Source: an uncultured Mycobacteriaceae bacterium (lineage in GTDB: Bacteria; Actinomycetota; Actinomycetes; Mycobacteriales; Mycobacteriaceae). Taken from it: a stretch of 64,000 nt of DNA. The position numbers and the translations under genes are program-made. Shown one piece after another: positions 8,546-15,918 of this stretch. Each line of letters opens with the position of its first letter. Positions within the stretch are counted from its first letter, which is position 1. Below the pieces are notes generated by a model, which had not been told where the DNA came from, made no database searches, and worked only from the letters and a program-made list of their open reading frames with translations. Location: assembly GCA_902826815.1 (NCBI GenBank), contig CADEGF010000010.1, positions 62,001-126,000 on the forward strand, read 5' to 3'.

Positions 8546-9169
8546 ATGGCAGAGGCAGTAGATGACGTCAACGAACTAGAGTCGATCGGGGCGCGGTTGC
8601 GCACGCTGCGCACCGAGCACGGGTTCTCTATCCGCGCACTCGCGGAGCGCGCCGAAATCTCATCATCGGTCATCAGTGAGGTCGAACGCGGCAAGACCGA
8701 ACCATCGATCTCCACGCTCAAGCGTCTCGCCGCTGCGCTCGGGACAAGCATCACGTACTTCTTCACCACCCCGTCGCAGGTGAACGGCCATGTTGTTCGT
8801 GCGGCCTCCCGCAAACAAGTCTCCTTCAAATACCGCCCGGAGGACGGTGACACCAACGACCAGAGGTCGTCGATCGTCGCGCGCGGTGTGCACTTCGAGG
8901 TCGCAAGCCCCGATTCTTCAGAAGTTCTCGAAGCGATCTACGGACGCTACGAGCCCGGCGCTTCGACCGGTGACGAGCTCTACACCCACGAGGGCGAAGA
9001 GTGGGGAATGGTTCTGACCGGACGGTTCAAAGTCACCCTCGCAGACGAAGTGCATTTTCTGGACCCCGGTGACTCCATTTGGTTTCATAGCAATATTCCG
9101 CACAAAATCGAGAATGTGGCTCCGGGCGTCAGTGAATACATTTGGGTCGACACACCAAAGTCATTCTAA
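8546..9169 (+). CDS. XRE-family transcriptional regulator with C-terminal cupin
   Basis: A 207-residue regulator. The ATG at 8546 is preferred over 8477 because GGAGG lies 5 bp upstream and it starts just before the helix-turn-helix. The HTH_3 domain spans about residues 14-70 (IRALAERAEISSSVISEVERG). A cupin_2 domain spans about 125-205 (YEPGASTG, GEEWGMVLTGRF, GDSIWFHSNIPHKI) and would bind the inducer. XRE-cupin proteins commonly control adjacent amine, polyamine or sugar catabolic genes. It lies between the importer operon and the first SDR, so it is the local regulator candidate. A half-site, ATTCCGAACG at 8513-8522, matches the palindrome at 12641-12658, which hints at autoregulation. 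Confidence 0.85.
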   Translation: MAEAVDDVNELESIGARLRTLRTEHGFSIRALAERAEISSSVISEVERGKTEPSISTLKRLAAALGTSITYFFTTPSQVNGHVVRAASRKQVSFKYRPEDGDTNDQRSSIVARGVHFEVASPDSSEVLEAIYGRYEPGASTGDELYTHEGEEWGMVLTGRFKVTLADEVHFLDPGDSIWFHSNIPHKIENVAPGVSEYIWVDTPKSF

Positions 9170-9214
9170 ACTCATCCGGCATGTCTGGATCAATATATTG
9201 GAAACGGAAAAGAA

Positions 9215-10045
9215 ATGGGACGAGTAGAAGGAAAAGTCGCTTTTATCACCGGTGTGGCGCGCGGTCAGGGCCGATCGCATGCCATCAAACTGGCCGAGGA
9301 AGGCGCCAACATCATCGGGGTGGACATCTGCGCTCCCGTGGAGTCCGCGCCGTATGAGATGGCCTCACGCGAAGACCTGGACGAGACCGTGCGATTGGTC
9401 GAGGAGGCAGGCGGCAAGATGGTGGCGAAGGTGGCAGATGTTCGCGACCTCGACGCACTTACCTCAGCTGTCGACGAGGGCGTCGCGATGTTCGGCCGAC
9501 TCGACATCATCCTCGGCAACGCGGGCGTCTGCACCTATGGCGAGCTGTCGACCATGAATGTGTCCCAGTGGCAGGAAATGATCGACATCGATCTCACCGG
9601 AGTGTGGATGACCGTCCGAGCGAGCGTGCAGCAGATGATCAGCGCAGGCAACGGCGGCGCGATTGTCCTCACGAGTTCCACTGCCGGTCTGCGCAATCTT
9701 AACCAGATCGGGCACTATGTCGCCGCCAAGCACGGCGTCACAGGTCTGACGAAGGCATTCGCCAATGAGCTTGCACCGCACAATATCCGAGTCAATTCCA
9801 TCCATCCGAGCAATTGCCGGACTCGGATGATGACCAACTCCGGGGTCCGCAAGATGTTCCGCCCCGACCTCGAGGATCCCAGCCTCGAAGACGCCATCGA
9901 GGGTTTCGGCGTTATCCACCTGCTCGACACGCCCTGGGTGGAGCCCGAGGACGTCAGCGCTGCGATTCTGTACCTGGTGTCCGACGACGGGCGCTTTGTC
10001 ACCGGCACGCAGGTAGCGGTCGACGCGGGCATGCTCGCCAAATAA
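9215..10045 (+). CDS. Mycofactocin-coupled SDR family oxidoreductase
   Basis: A 276-residue short-chain dehydrogenase. It shows the mycofactocin-coupled subfamily pattern: GKVAFITGVARGQGRSHA at the N-terminus, VDIC at the end of beta-2, and a 30-residue insertion after it (ASREDLDETVRLVEEAGG). The NAG motif is GNAGV, and the catalytic Ser and YVAAK are present. Enzymes of this subfamily keep a non-exchangeable NAD(H) that is re-oxidised by mycofactocin. They act on secondary alcohols. Next to the IolM-like and Gfo/Idh genes it probably oxidises a hydroxyl of the same polyol. A second member at 12994-13827 is clearly related but not a recent copy. A purine-rich stretch (GGAAAAGAA) precedes the ATG. 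Confidence 0.85.
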   Translation: MGRVEGKVAFITGVARGQGRSHAIKLAEEGANIIGVDICAPVESAPYEMASREDLDETVRLVEEAGGKMVAKVADVRDLDALTSAVDEGVAMFGRLDIILGNAGVCTYGELSTMNVSQWQEMIDIDLTGVWMTVRASVQQMISAGNGGAIVLTSSTAGLRNLNQIGHYVAAKHGVTGLTKAFANELAPHNIRVNSIHPSNCRTRMMTNSGVRKMFRPDLEDPSLEDAIEGFGVIHLLDTPWVEPEDVSAAILYLVSDDGRFVTGTQVAVDAGMLAK

Positions 10046-10065
10046 AGCAAACATAGACGGGAGTT

Positions 10066-10365
10066 GTGATGCCGATGTCGTTCACTCACATCGTGACCTT
10101 CAAGTGGAAAGACGATGGGTTCGACGCCGAGCCAGTCGCTGACGCGCTGAAACAGCTTGTCCCACAGCTTGACGGCGTTGTCGATTACACCTGCGGGCCC
10201 GACATCGGCCTCACACCCTCGAGTTACGACTTCGCGGTGGTCGGATCCTTCGCAAGTCGCAATCACTTCCTCACCTACCGCGACCATCCCGAGCACCAGC
10301 GAATCATCAACGAGATGATTGTTCCGAATCTCGACCGCAGGACCGTCGTTCAGCTCGAGACGTGA
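10066..10365 (+). CDS. Dabb (stress-responsive A/B barrel) domain protein
   Basis: A 99-residue single-domain protein of the dimeric alpha/beta barrel type: FTHIVTFKWKD at the first strand, and a central FAVVGSFASRNHFLTYRDHPEHQ block typical of Dabb proteins. Dabb proteins include polyketide cyclases and many members without known activity. The gene starts 21 bp after the SDR and its stop overlaps the start of the Gfo/Idh gene, so it is co-translated with pathway enzymes. It may be an accessory enzyme such as an isomerase or cyclase acting on an unstable keto intermediate. That role is inference. Confidence 0.8.
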   Translation: MMPMSFTHIVTFKWKDDGFDAEPVADALKQLVPQLDGVVDYTCGPDIGLTPSSYDFAVVGSFASRNHFLTYRDHPEHQRIINEMIVPNLDRRTVVQLET

Positions 10366-11348
10366 CTGCCGGTATGGACGGATACGCACGTCTTCGGTGG
10401 GGTTTGGTGTCCACGGCAACCATCTCGTCCGACGTGATCCCGGGGCTGCAGCGATCCACCAAGAATGAACTCGTCGCGGTTGCATCCCGCGACATTGCAG
10501 TCGCCGAAAAATTCGCTGGGGTCAACAACATCCGAGAGGCATTCGGGAGTTACGAGGCTCTGCTCGATGAACCTACGATCGACTGCGTCTACATTCCGCT
10601 GCCGAATCACCTTCACGCGGAGTGGACACAGAAGGCTCTCCTCGCCGGCAAGCACGTCCTGTGCGAAAAGCCGTTCGTCGCCGATCCCTCCGAAGCGACG
10701 AAGTTGTTCACGCTGGCAGATGTACGCGGCGTTCATCTGGCCGAAGCGTTCATGTACCGCCACCATCCGAAGACCCACGCGCTCAAACGCGTGATCGACT
10801 CCGGCCAGCTCGGTGATATTCACACCATCAGGTCGTGGTTCACCTACCCCGCCGAGGACTCGATCACGGATATCCGCTTCCAACCCGGAATGGACGGCGG
10901 TGCATTGCGTGACGTCGGCTCCTATCCGGTGAGCATGTGCAATTACCTACTCGATTCAGAACCCGATTCCCTCAACGCGACTCAGGTCTGCGACCGCAAC
11001 GGGATCGATGTGCGGTTCTACGCAACGATGCGTTACGCCAACGGCGTTGTGACGATGGTGGACTGCTCGATGTCTTCACAGGCCGGATACGGTGTGACGG
11101 TGATCGGCACTTCGGGTACCGCAATCCTTGCCTGCCCCTGGTACAGCCACAAGTCGCCAGACTATCTCGAGATCACCACATCCACCGGTACGGTTCGGAT
11201 CACCCCGGAGGGTACCGAGAACGCCTATTTCCTGGAGACGGAGAACTTCGCCGACGTCGTACGCGGGCAGGCCGACCCCGACGTCCCCGCCGACGAAACC
11301 GTCCGTACAATGCGGACATTGGAGCGTCTGCAACAAGCCGCGTCCTAG
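10362..11348 (+). CDS. Gfo/Idh/MocA-family oxidoreductase
   Basis: NAD(P)-dependent dehydrogenase of 328 residues. It has the N-terminal Rossmann strand WGLVSTATIS, the family EKP motif with its lysine at residues 102-104 (LCEKPF), and the C-terminal alpha/beta domain with DVGSYPV. The family contains inositol 2-dehydrogenase (IolG), glucose-fructose oxidoreductase and many sugar dehydrogenases. The first residues lack a classic GxGxxG. In this island it is the natural candidate for the first oxidation of a cyclitol, but other sugars are possible. The GTG at 10362 overlaps the Dabb stop; an ATG at 10374 is an alternative start. Confidence 0.82.
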   Translation: MTAGMDGYARLRWGLVSTATISSDVIPGLQRSTKNELVAVASRDIAVAEKFAGVNNIREAFGSYEALLDEPTIDCVYIPLPNHLHAEWTQKALLAGKHVLCEKPFVADPSEATKLFTLADVRGVHLAEAFMYRHHPKTHALKRVIDSGQLGDIHTIRSWFTYPAEDSITDIRFQPGMDGGALRDVGSYPVSMCNYLLDSEPDSLNATQVCDRNGIDVRFYATMRYANGVVTMVDCSMSSQAGYGVTVIGTSGTAILACPWYSHKSPDYLEITTSTGTVRITPEGTENAYFLETENFADVVRGQADPDVPADETVRTMRTLERLQQAAS

Positions 11349-11356
11349 CCAAAATA

Positions 11357-11391
11357 CAGTGGCCGCCACCATTTAATGGTGACGGCCACTG
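11357..11391. terminator. Bidirectional terminator between convergent genes
   Basis: A 16-bp stem (CAGTGGCCGCCACCAT paired with ATGGTGACGGCCACTG, one wobble or mismatch) with loop TTA. It lies 9 bp after the Gfo/Idh stop and 13 bp from the stop of the opposing binding-protein gene, so it can serve both strands. Confidence 0.8.
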
Positions 11392-11403
11392 AGCCGACTA
11401 CCG

Positions 11404-12567
11404 TCAGGCGCCAATTCCGAGCTTGAATTGGTTCCACATCTCAACACGCTTGGTCAGATCCTCCACCGGTTGGTAAAAGCGCATTGACGAGAAGAATTTC
11501 TCACCCGATGCGGTCGCAGGAATCAAGGTCTGAGCTAGAGCCTCCTCCGTCAGACCCGCCTTGACGGCCTCAGGTGACTTCGCTTGAGCGAGACTGAGAG
11601 TGCCTGAGTTGCTGCTGGTTCCGATGAAGCGAGCCTGCCATGGCACATCCAACGTGTAGTTGATGAACTTGTAGACCGCGTCAGACTTCTCGGCACCGGC
11701 CTTGGTGACAGCGTAGTTATCGCTCCAGGCTGGAACTCCTTGCTTCACTTCGTGGTTGACCTCGAGTTTCTTGCCGTCTTTCGCCAGCATGCCAACCTCG
11801 GAGATGATGTTCAGATATCCAATAGTGGCTTCTCCGTTGGCGAATTGCGTCACCTGGTCGTTGTATCCCGACGTCAGCCGCTTCACTTGGGGACGAAGTG
11901 CGCTGAGTTTCTCCTGCACTTGGGTGAACTGCTCCGGCGTCAGGTTGAAGGGGTCATTCATGCCGAGCGCGAGCGGGATCATCGGCAGAACCGAGGTTGG
12001 GTCGTCGAATATCGACACCTTCCCCGTGAACGCCGGATCCCAGTAGATGTTCCAATCGTTCGGACGCCCTTGCGCGTCGAGATACTTCGCCATTTCCGGT
12101 GTGTTCGGAATGCTTCCAGGGATCCAGGCCATCGGCTGATCGCCCCAGTTGTAGAGAACTCCGTACTGAGTGTCGTCCGACGACGCGACGGATTTCCAGT
12201 CGAAACCAGGTTCTGGTTGGTGGATGACCTTGCCTGCGTCAATCGGCTCCAGCAATCCGGCCTTGGCGTAGTTGTCGAACCAGCCCGAGGTAACCAGGGC
12301 GATATCGAACTGCGACGGATTGGCTTTGACTTTCGCGAACATCTCGTCCGGTGAACCTACGTTGACGGCGTTGACTTTGATACCTGTTTCCTTGGTGAAC
12401 GAATCGAGCCACTCCTGCTCGTGGTATCCCTGCCAAGTCAAGACATTGAGCGTATTGGAATCCGTCGACTCCGATCCGCCGCATGCCGTCAATCCGGCGA
12501 TCAACACCCCCGCGACGGAAGCGGCGGCAATCCCACGGATCCCGCGGGACAACGACCTTACCTTCAC
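11404..12567 (-). CDS. Second (orphan) ABC substrate-binding lipoprotein, paralogue of the PotD-like protein
   Basis: A 387-residue binding protein that aligns end to end with the one at 7200-8375, apparently about three quarters identical by eye (shared GIKVNAVNVGS, LVTSGWFDNYAKA, TGKVSIFDDPTSVLPM). The signal peptide ends in lipobox LTAC. The start is GTG at 12567 with AGGAGG 6 bp upstream. It has no ATPase or permease of its own and is transcribed away from the next gene, from a 426-bp divergent promoter region. The simplest reading is an alternative receptor for the importer at 4243-7155 that broadens or tunes its ligand range. Confidence 0.88.
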   Translation of the reverse strand: MKVRSLSRGIRGIAAASVAGVLIAGLTACGGSESTDSNTLNVLTWQGYHEQEWLDSFTKETGIKVNAVNVGSPDEMFAKVKANPSQFDIALVTSGWFDNYAKAGLLEPIDAGKVIHQPEPGFDWKSVASSDDTQYGVLYNWGDQPMAWIPGSIPNTPEMAKYLDAQGRPNDWNIYWDPAFTGKVSIFDDPTSVLPMIPLALGMNDPFNLTPEQFTQVQEKLSALRPQVKRLTSGYNDQVTQFANGEATIGYLNIISEVGMLAKDGKKLEVNHEVKQGVPAWSDNYAVTKAGAEKSDAVYKFINYTLDVPWQARFIGTSSNSGTLSLAQAKSPEAVKAGLTEEALAQTLIPATASGEKFFSSMRFYQPVEDLTKRVEMWNQFKLGIGA

Positions 12568-12640
12568 TGCGACCTCCTAAGTCGACTGTTGGAACCGCAC
12601 ACCCAGCGCGTCGAGAGCTGTGTATCAGCACCGATCTGAC

Positions 12641-12658
12641 CGTTCGGAATTCCGAACG
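12641..12658. promoter_or_regulatory. Perfect 18-bp palindrome CGTTCGGAATTCCGAACG
   Basis: The sequence equals its own reverse complement. It sits 74 bp upstream of the orphan binding-protein start, where an operator of the local XRE-cupin regulator would be expected. A degenerate copy (TGATCGGAACTCCGAGCG) is at 12903-12920, near the SDR promoter. Confidence 0.6.
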
Positions 12659-12902
12659 CGGCGGACACGGCTTCCACACCATCGCGGTGGAGAGCGGAGA
12701 CCACCGAATCCGGCCGATCCGAACACGATCGCTCGGCAGATCAGCGAGTCCGCTGCGTAACTCCAGATTTGCGTTGTCACAGGTTATTTTGCCAACACAA
12801 CTGTCCGACTAGGTTGTTGCCACGTCGGCGACCTCCGCACTGGAGGCTCATTCCACAGTGGATCGACGGCGTATTAAGTTGTAGCCGTACCGTACATGAA
12901 GG

Positions 12903-12920
12903 TGATCGGAACTCCGAGCG
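12903..12920. promoter_or_regulatory. Imperfect copy of the CGTTCGGAATTCCGAACG palindrome
   Basis: It matches 14 of 18 positions of the palindrome at 12641-12658, including the core CGGAAnTCCGA. It is 74 bp upstream of the second mycofactocin SDR start, the same distance that separates the first palindrome from its gene. Confidence 0.45.
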
Positions 12921-12993
12921 TTTTGCTTACTTTTATGGAATACTGTGCGACTAGGCCAGTTGACGGTGTGTAGGACCGAAAGGACGAACTGAT

Positions 12994-13827
12994 ATGGGCC
13001 AACTCGACGGTCAGGTTGCGTTCATCACCGGACTCGCGCGGGGTCAGGGTCGCTCGCATGCCCTCACTCTCGCCAACGAAGGCGCTGACATCATCGGGCT
13101 GGACCTATGTGGCGAAATCGACTCGACCACCTACCCGGGCTCCACCCCTGCGGATCTGGAGGAGACAGAACGGCTCATCAAAGAGACCGGTCGCCGCGCG
13201 GTTTTGTCACAAGCGGATGTTCGAGACTACGGACAAGTCGCGGCCGCCTTCGCGAGGGGGCTCCAACAACTGGGGCGGGTAGACATCGTCGTTCCCAACG
13301 CAGGCATCTGCGCAGGCGGAAAGACGTGGGAGATCGCGACCGACGCGTGGCGAGAGATGGTTGACATCAACCTCACCGGCGCCTGGCACGCCGTCAAAGC
13401 GTCTGTGCCTACCTTGATTTCGCAGGGACAGGGCGGTTCGGTCGTGTTCATCGGATCGACCGAGGCCCTGAAGGGCGCAGAGAACATGTCGTCCTACGCG
13501 GCGTCGAAGCACGCAATCACCGGCTTGATGACCTGCTTGGCCAGAGAGCTCGGCCAGTACAACATTCGTGTCAACTCGGTCAATCCGACGTGCGTGGATA
13601 CCAATATGATCCAAAACCCCTATGTCTGGGGGCTTTTCCAACCTGACAATTCCAATCCGACCCGCGAGTCGGTCGAGGACGCCTTCACGAGCACACACAT
13701 TCTGCCTGTGCCCTGGATGGAGCCAGTCGATGTCAGCCGTTCGATTCTCTACCTTGTCGGTGAGTCCGGCCGCTACGTCACGGCATCCACCTTGACCATC
13801 GATGCCGGCTTCATCGTCAAATCCTGA
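12994..13827 (+). CDS. Mycofactocin-coupled SDR family oxidoreductase (second)
   Basis: A 277-residue SDR with the same mycofactocin-coupled signature as 9215-10045: GQVAFITGLARGQGRSHA, LDLC after strand 2, an insertion with TPADLEETERLIKETG, PNAGI, and active-site YAASK. The C-terminus (MEPVDVSRSILYLV, DAGFIVKS) is also typical. It differs enough from the first copy to suggest a different substrate or the other stereochemistry. It is followed after 8 bp by an aldo/keto reductase, so the pair is one unit. Confidence 0.85.
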   Translation: MGQLDGQVAFITGLARGQGRSHALTLANEGADIIGLDLCGEIDSTTYPGSTPADLEETERLIKETGRRAVLSQADVRDYGQVAAAFARGLQQLGRVDIVVPNAGICAGGKTWEIATDAWREMVDINLTGAWHAVKASVPTLISQGQGGSVVFIGSTEALKGAENMSSYAASKHAITGLMTCLARELGQYNIRVNSVNPTCVDTNMIQNPYVWGLFQPDNSNPTRESVEDAFTSTHILPVPWMEPVDVSRSILYLVGESGRYVTASTLTIDAGFIVKS

Positions 13828-13835
13828 CGCCGCAC

Positions 13836-14855
13836 ATGTCAGCAATCGACACCAGACGAATCGGCTCGACACCGCTGACAGTCACGGCTTTAGGTTTCGG
13901 GTCCGCACCACTCGGCAACCGGTTTCGTGAACTCGGCGAGGACCATTGTCGGTCCCTTGTCGATGACGCATGGGATCGCGGCATTCGGTTGTTCGATACA
14001 GCGCCGATGTACGGACTCGGCTTGGCGGAGAACCGTCTTGGAACGGCACTTCGATCCCGCCCGCGCTCGGAGTTTGTCCTGTCCACGAAGGTGGGGCGGA
14101 TGTTGGAACCCTGCGACGACGGCCCTGTCGACCCGATGTGGGTGAACACGCCGCCCATGCGGGTCGTGTACGACTACAGCTACGACGGCACGCTTCGATC
14201 CATCGAGGACAGCATGCAGCGCATGCTGACCGATCGAATCGATATCGCACTCATCCACGATTGCGACCGCTACGGACACGGCGATGGTCAGCCCGCAGTG
14301 TTCGAGCAAGCGATGAGTCAAGCCGCCCGCGCACTGCTGGATTTGCGGGATCAAGGCGTCCTCGGCGCGGTCGGCATCGGTGTCAATGAGGCCGATGTGT
14401 GTGTGGCCGCCGCCGAGCGGGCCGACTTCGACGTATTCCTCCTGGCCGGCCGCTACTCCCTGCTCGAACAGGATCCGCTCGACGACCTTCTGCCTCTGTG
14501 CACGCAGCGGAATATTTCGCTACTCCTCGGTGGCGTATACAACAGCGGCATTCTGGCAACCGGGGCTGTGCGCGGGGCGCGGCACAATTATGAGGGTGCC
14601 GAGGGCGATGTCGTGGCTCGCGTCGCGGCCATTGAGAAACTCTGTATCGCACACGATGTCGCGCTCGCAGCGGTAGCGCTGCAGTTCGCGCTTGGGCATC
14701 CGGCCGTAGCCAGCGTGGTCTTGGGGGCGTCATCGGTCGACCAGCAGGCGACCAACGTCGCTGCCGCAGAAGTGGTGATTCCCGATGCGCTATGGGAGGC
14801 ACTGCGTGAGAACAACTTTCTGCGTGCAGACGCTCCGATATCCTCGTCTCGATGA
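13836..14855 (+). CDS. Aldo/keto reductase, D-threo-aldose (L-fucose) dehydrogenase-like
   Basis: A 339-residue (alpha/beta)8 NAD(P)-dependent oxidoreductase. The catalytic tetrad is visible: Asp and Tyr in FDTAPMYG, Lys in LSTKVG and His in LIHDCDRYG. The HDCDRYGHG stretch and the LGGVYNSGILATG block resemble bacterial D-threo-aldose 1-dehydrogenases, which oxidise L-fucose, D-arabinose or L-galactose to lactones. Here it may act on an aldose-like product of the pathway. It ends 70 bp before the opposing D-2-hydroxyacid dehydrogenase gene. Confidence 0.8.
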   Translation: MSAIDTRRIGSTPLTVTALGFGSAPLGNRFRELGEDHCRSLVDDAWDRGIRLFDTAPMYGLGLAENRLGTALRSRPRSEFVLSTKVGRMLEPCDDGPVDPMWVNTPPMRVVYDYSYDGTLRSIEDSMQRMLTDRIDIALIHDCDRYGHGDGQPAVFEQAMSQAARALLDLRDQGVLGAVGIGVNEADVCVAAAERADFDVFLLAGRYSLLEQDPLDDLLPLCTQRNISLLLGGVYNSGILATGAVRGARHNYEGAEGDVVARVAAIEKLCIAHDVALAAVALQFALGHPAVASVVLGASSVDQQATNVAAAEVVIPDALWEALRENNFLRADAPISSSR

Positions 14856-14925
14856 CGCCATGCCGCCGCGGTCTTCGCTGGTCCTTTCGGACGCCCTGTC
14901 TCGCCCCCGACGAACGCGCCCGTCG

Positions 14926-15882
14926 CTAGGCAGAGAACGTACGCAGGTCCACGACGTCGCGCAGCGGTTCATGTCGCGCCCACCGCCGCAGGTTCTCGAT
15001 GAACAGCGCGATCGACTGGTCGTGCCACCCGAACACGTTTCCTGACATGTGCGACGACACCAGCACATTCTCCATCGGCCAGAACGGATGGTCCTTCGGC
15101 AGAGGTTCGGTTTCGAAGACATCCAGCGCGGCGGCTCCGACCTGGCCTGACCGCAGCGCATCCACGAGTGCCGTCTCGTCGACGAGTGGACCACGCCCGA
15201 CGTTGACGAATCGGACGCCCCGCCGCATCAGTGCTATTCGCCGTGCATTGATGATCCCGCGGGTGTCGTCGGTCAACGGCAGCGCGACGACAACGTCATC
15301 GGCGTCGGCAAGCAGCGCATCCAGCTTCTCGGTGCCGTGAATCAGACCGAGATCGGGATCTTGTCGCTCGATGCGACCCACCACATCGACTGAGATGCCG
15401 ACCGCACGCAACTTCGCGGCGATCTCCCGCCCGACGCCTCCTGGCCCAAGCACAACTGCGCGTCGCCCCTTGATGGCACCAGCCATGCGGTGGTGCCAGG
15501 TGGCCTCACGCTGCAACTCGATCGTACGGCGGAAGTCCTTGGCGAAGAACAACAGCGCGGCCAACACCCACTCCCCCATTGGCGGTTCGAAAACGCCCCG
15601 TGTGTTCGTCACCACCACCTCTGAATCGATGATCTCGGGAGTCAGTACGGGTTCTAGGCCGATGCTATTGGTGTGGATCCAGGCGAGCCCATCCGGTCCC
15701 GCCTTCTTCAGCAGATCGCTTCGATAGTCCCAGATAAGGGCGATGTTGGCGTCGCCCTTGGCCTTTTGCAGGGCCTCCTCGTTGTCGACTGCCACCACTC
15801 GCGACACCTTTTCCAAAGCATCGAGCGCAGACGGCAGCCGATCGACATCGAAGCAGATCACGATGACCGCGGGGAGCTGCAT
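14926..15882 (-). CDS. D-isomer-specific 2-hydroxyacid dehydrogenase
   Basis: NAD-dependent dehydrogenase of 318 residues of the SerA/phosphoglycerate dehydrogenase superfamily. The nucleotide loop is GPGGVGREIA. The catalytic Arg, Glu and His are placed as expected in VNVGRGPLVDE, LDVFETEPLP and SSHMSGN. The N-terminal catalytic half is divergent. It reduces a 2-keto acid (for example glyoxylate or hydroxypyruvate) or oxidises the corresponding D-hydroxyacid. It stands alone on the minus strand between the sugar island and the betaine cluster, so it could serve either. The exact substrate is not deducible. Confidence 0.82.
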   Translation of the reverse strand: MQLPAVIVICFDVDRLPSALDALEKVSRVVAVDNEEALQKAKGDANIALIWDYRSDLLKKAGPDGLAWIHTNSIGLEPVLTPEIIDSEVVVTNTRGVFEPPMGEWVLAALLFFAKDFRRTIELQREATWHHRMAGAIKGRRAVVLGPGGVGREIAAKLRAVGISVDVVGRIERQDPDLGLIHGTEKLDALLADADDVVVALPLTDDTRGIINARRIALMRRGVRFVNVGRGPLVDETALVDALRSGQVGAAALDVFETEPLPKDHPFWPMENVLVSSHMSGNVFGWHDQSIALFIENLRRWARHEPLRDVVDLRTFSA

Positions 15883-15918
15883 ATCTCACGCTATCGCGAT
15901 CGTTCACGAGAGGCTACG

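Larger units (their letters stand above)
12568..12993. promoter_or_regulatory. Divergent control region with palindromic operator candidates
   Basis: A 426-bp non-coding stretch between the orphan binding-protein gene (-) and the second mycofactocin SDR gene (+). It holds a perfect 18-bp palindrome at 12641-12658 and a 14/18 match to it at 12903-12920. The last 150 bp are clearly more A/T-rich than the surroundings, as expected for a promoter. No convincing small ORF or RNA gene is visible. I could not fix the -10/-35 elements with confidence. Confidence 0.6.
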
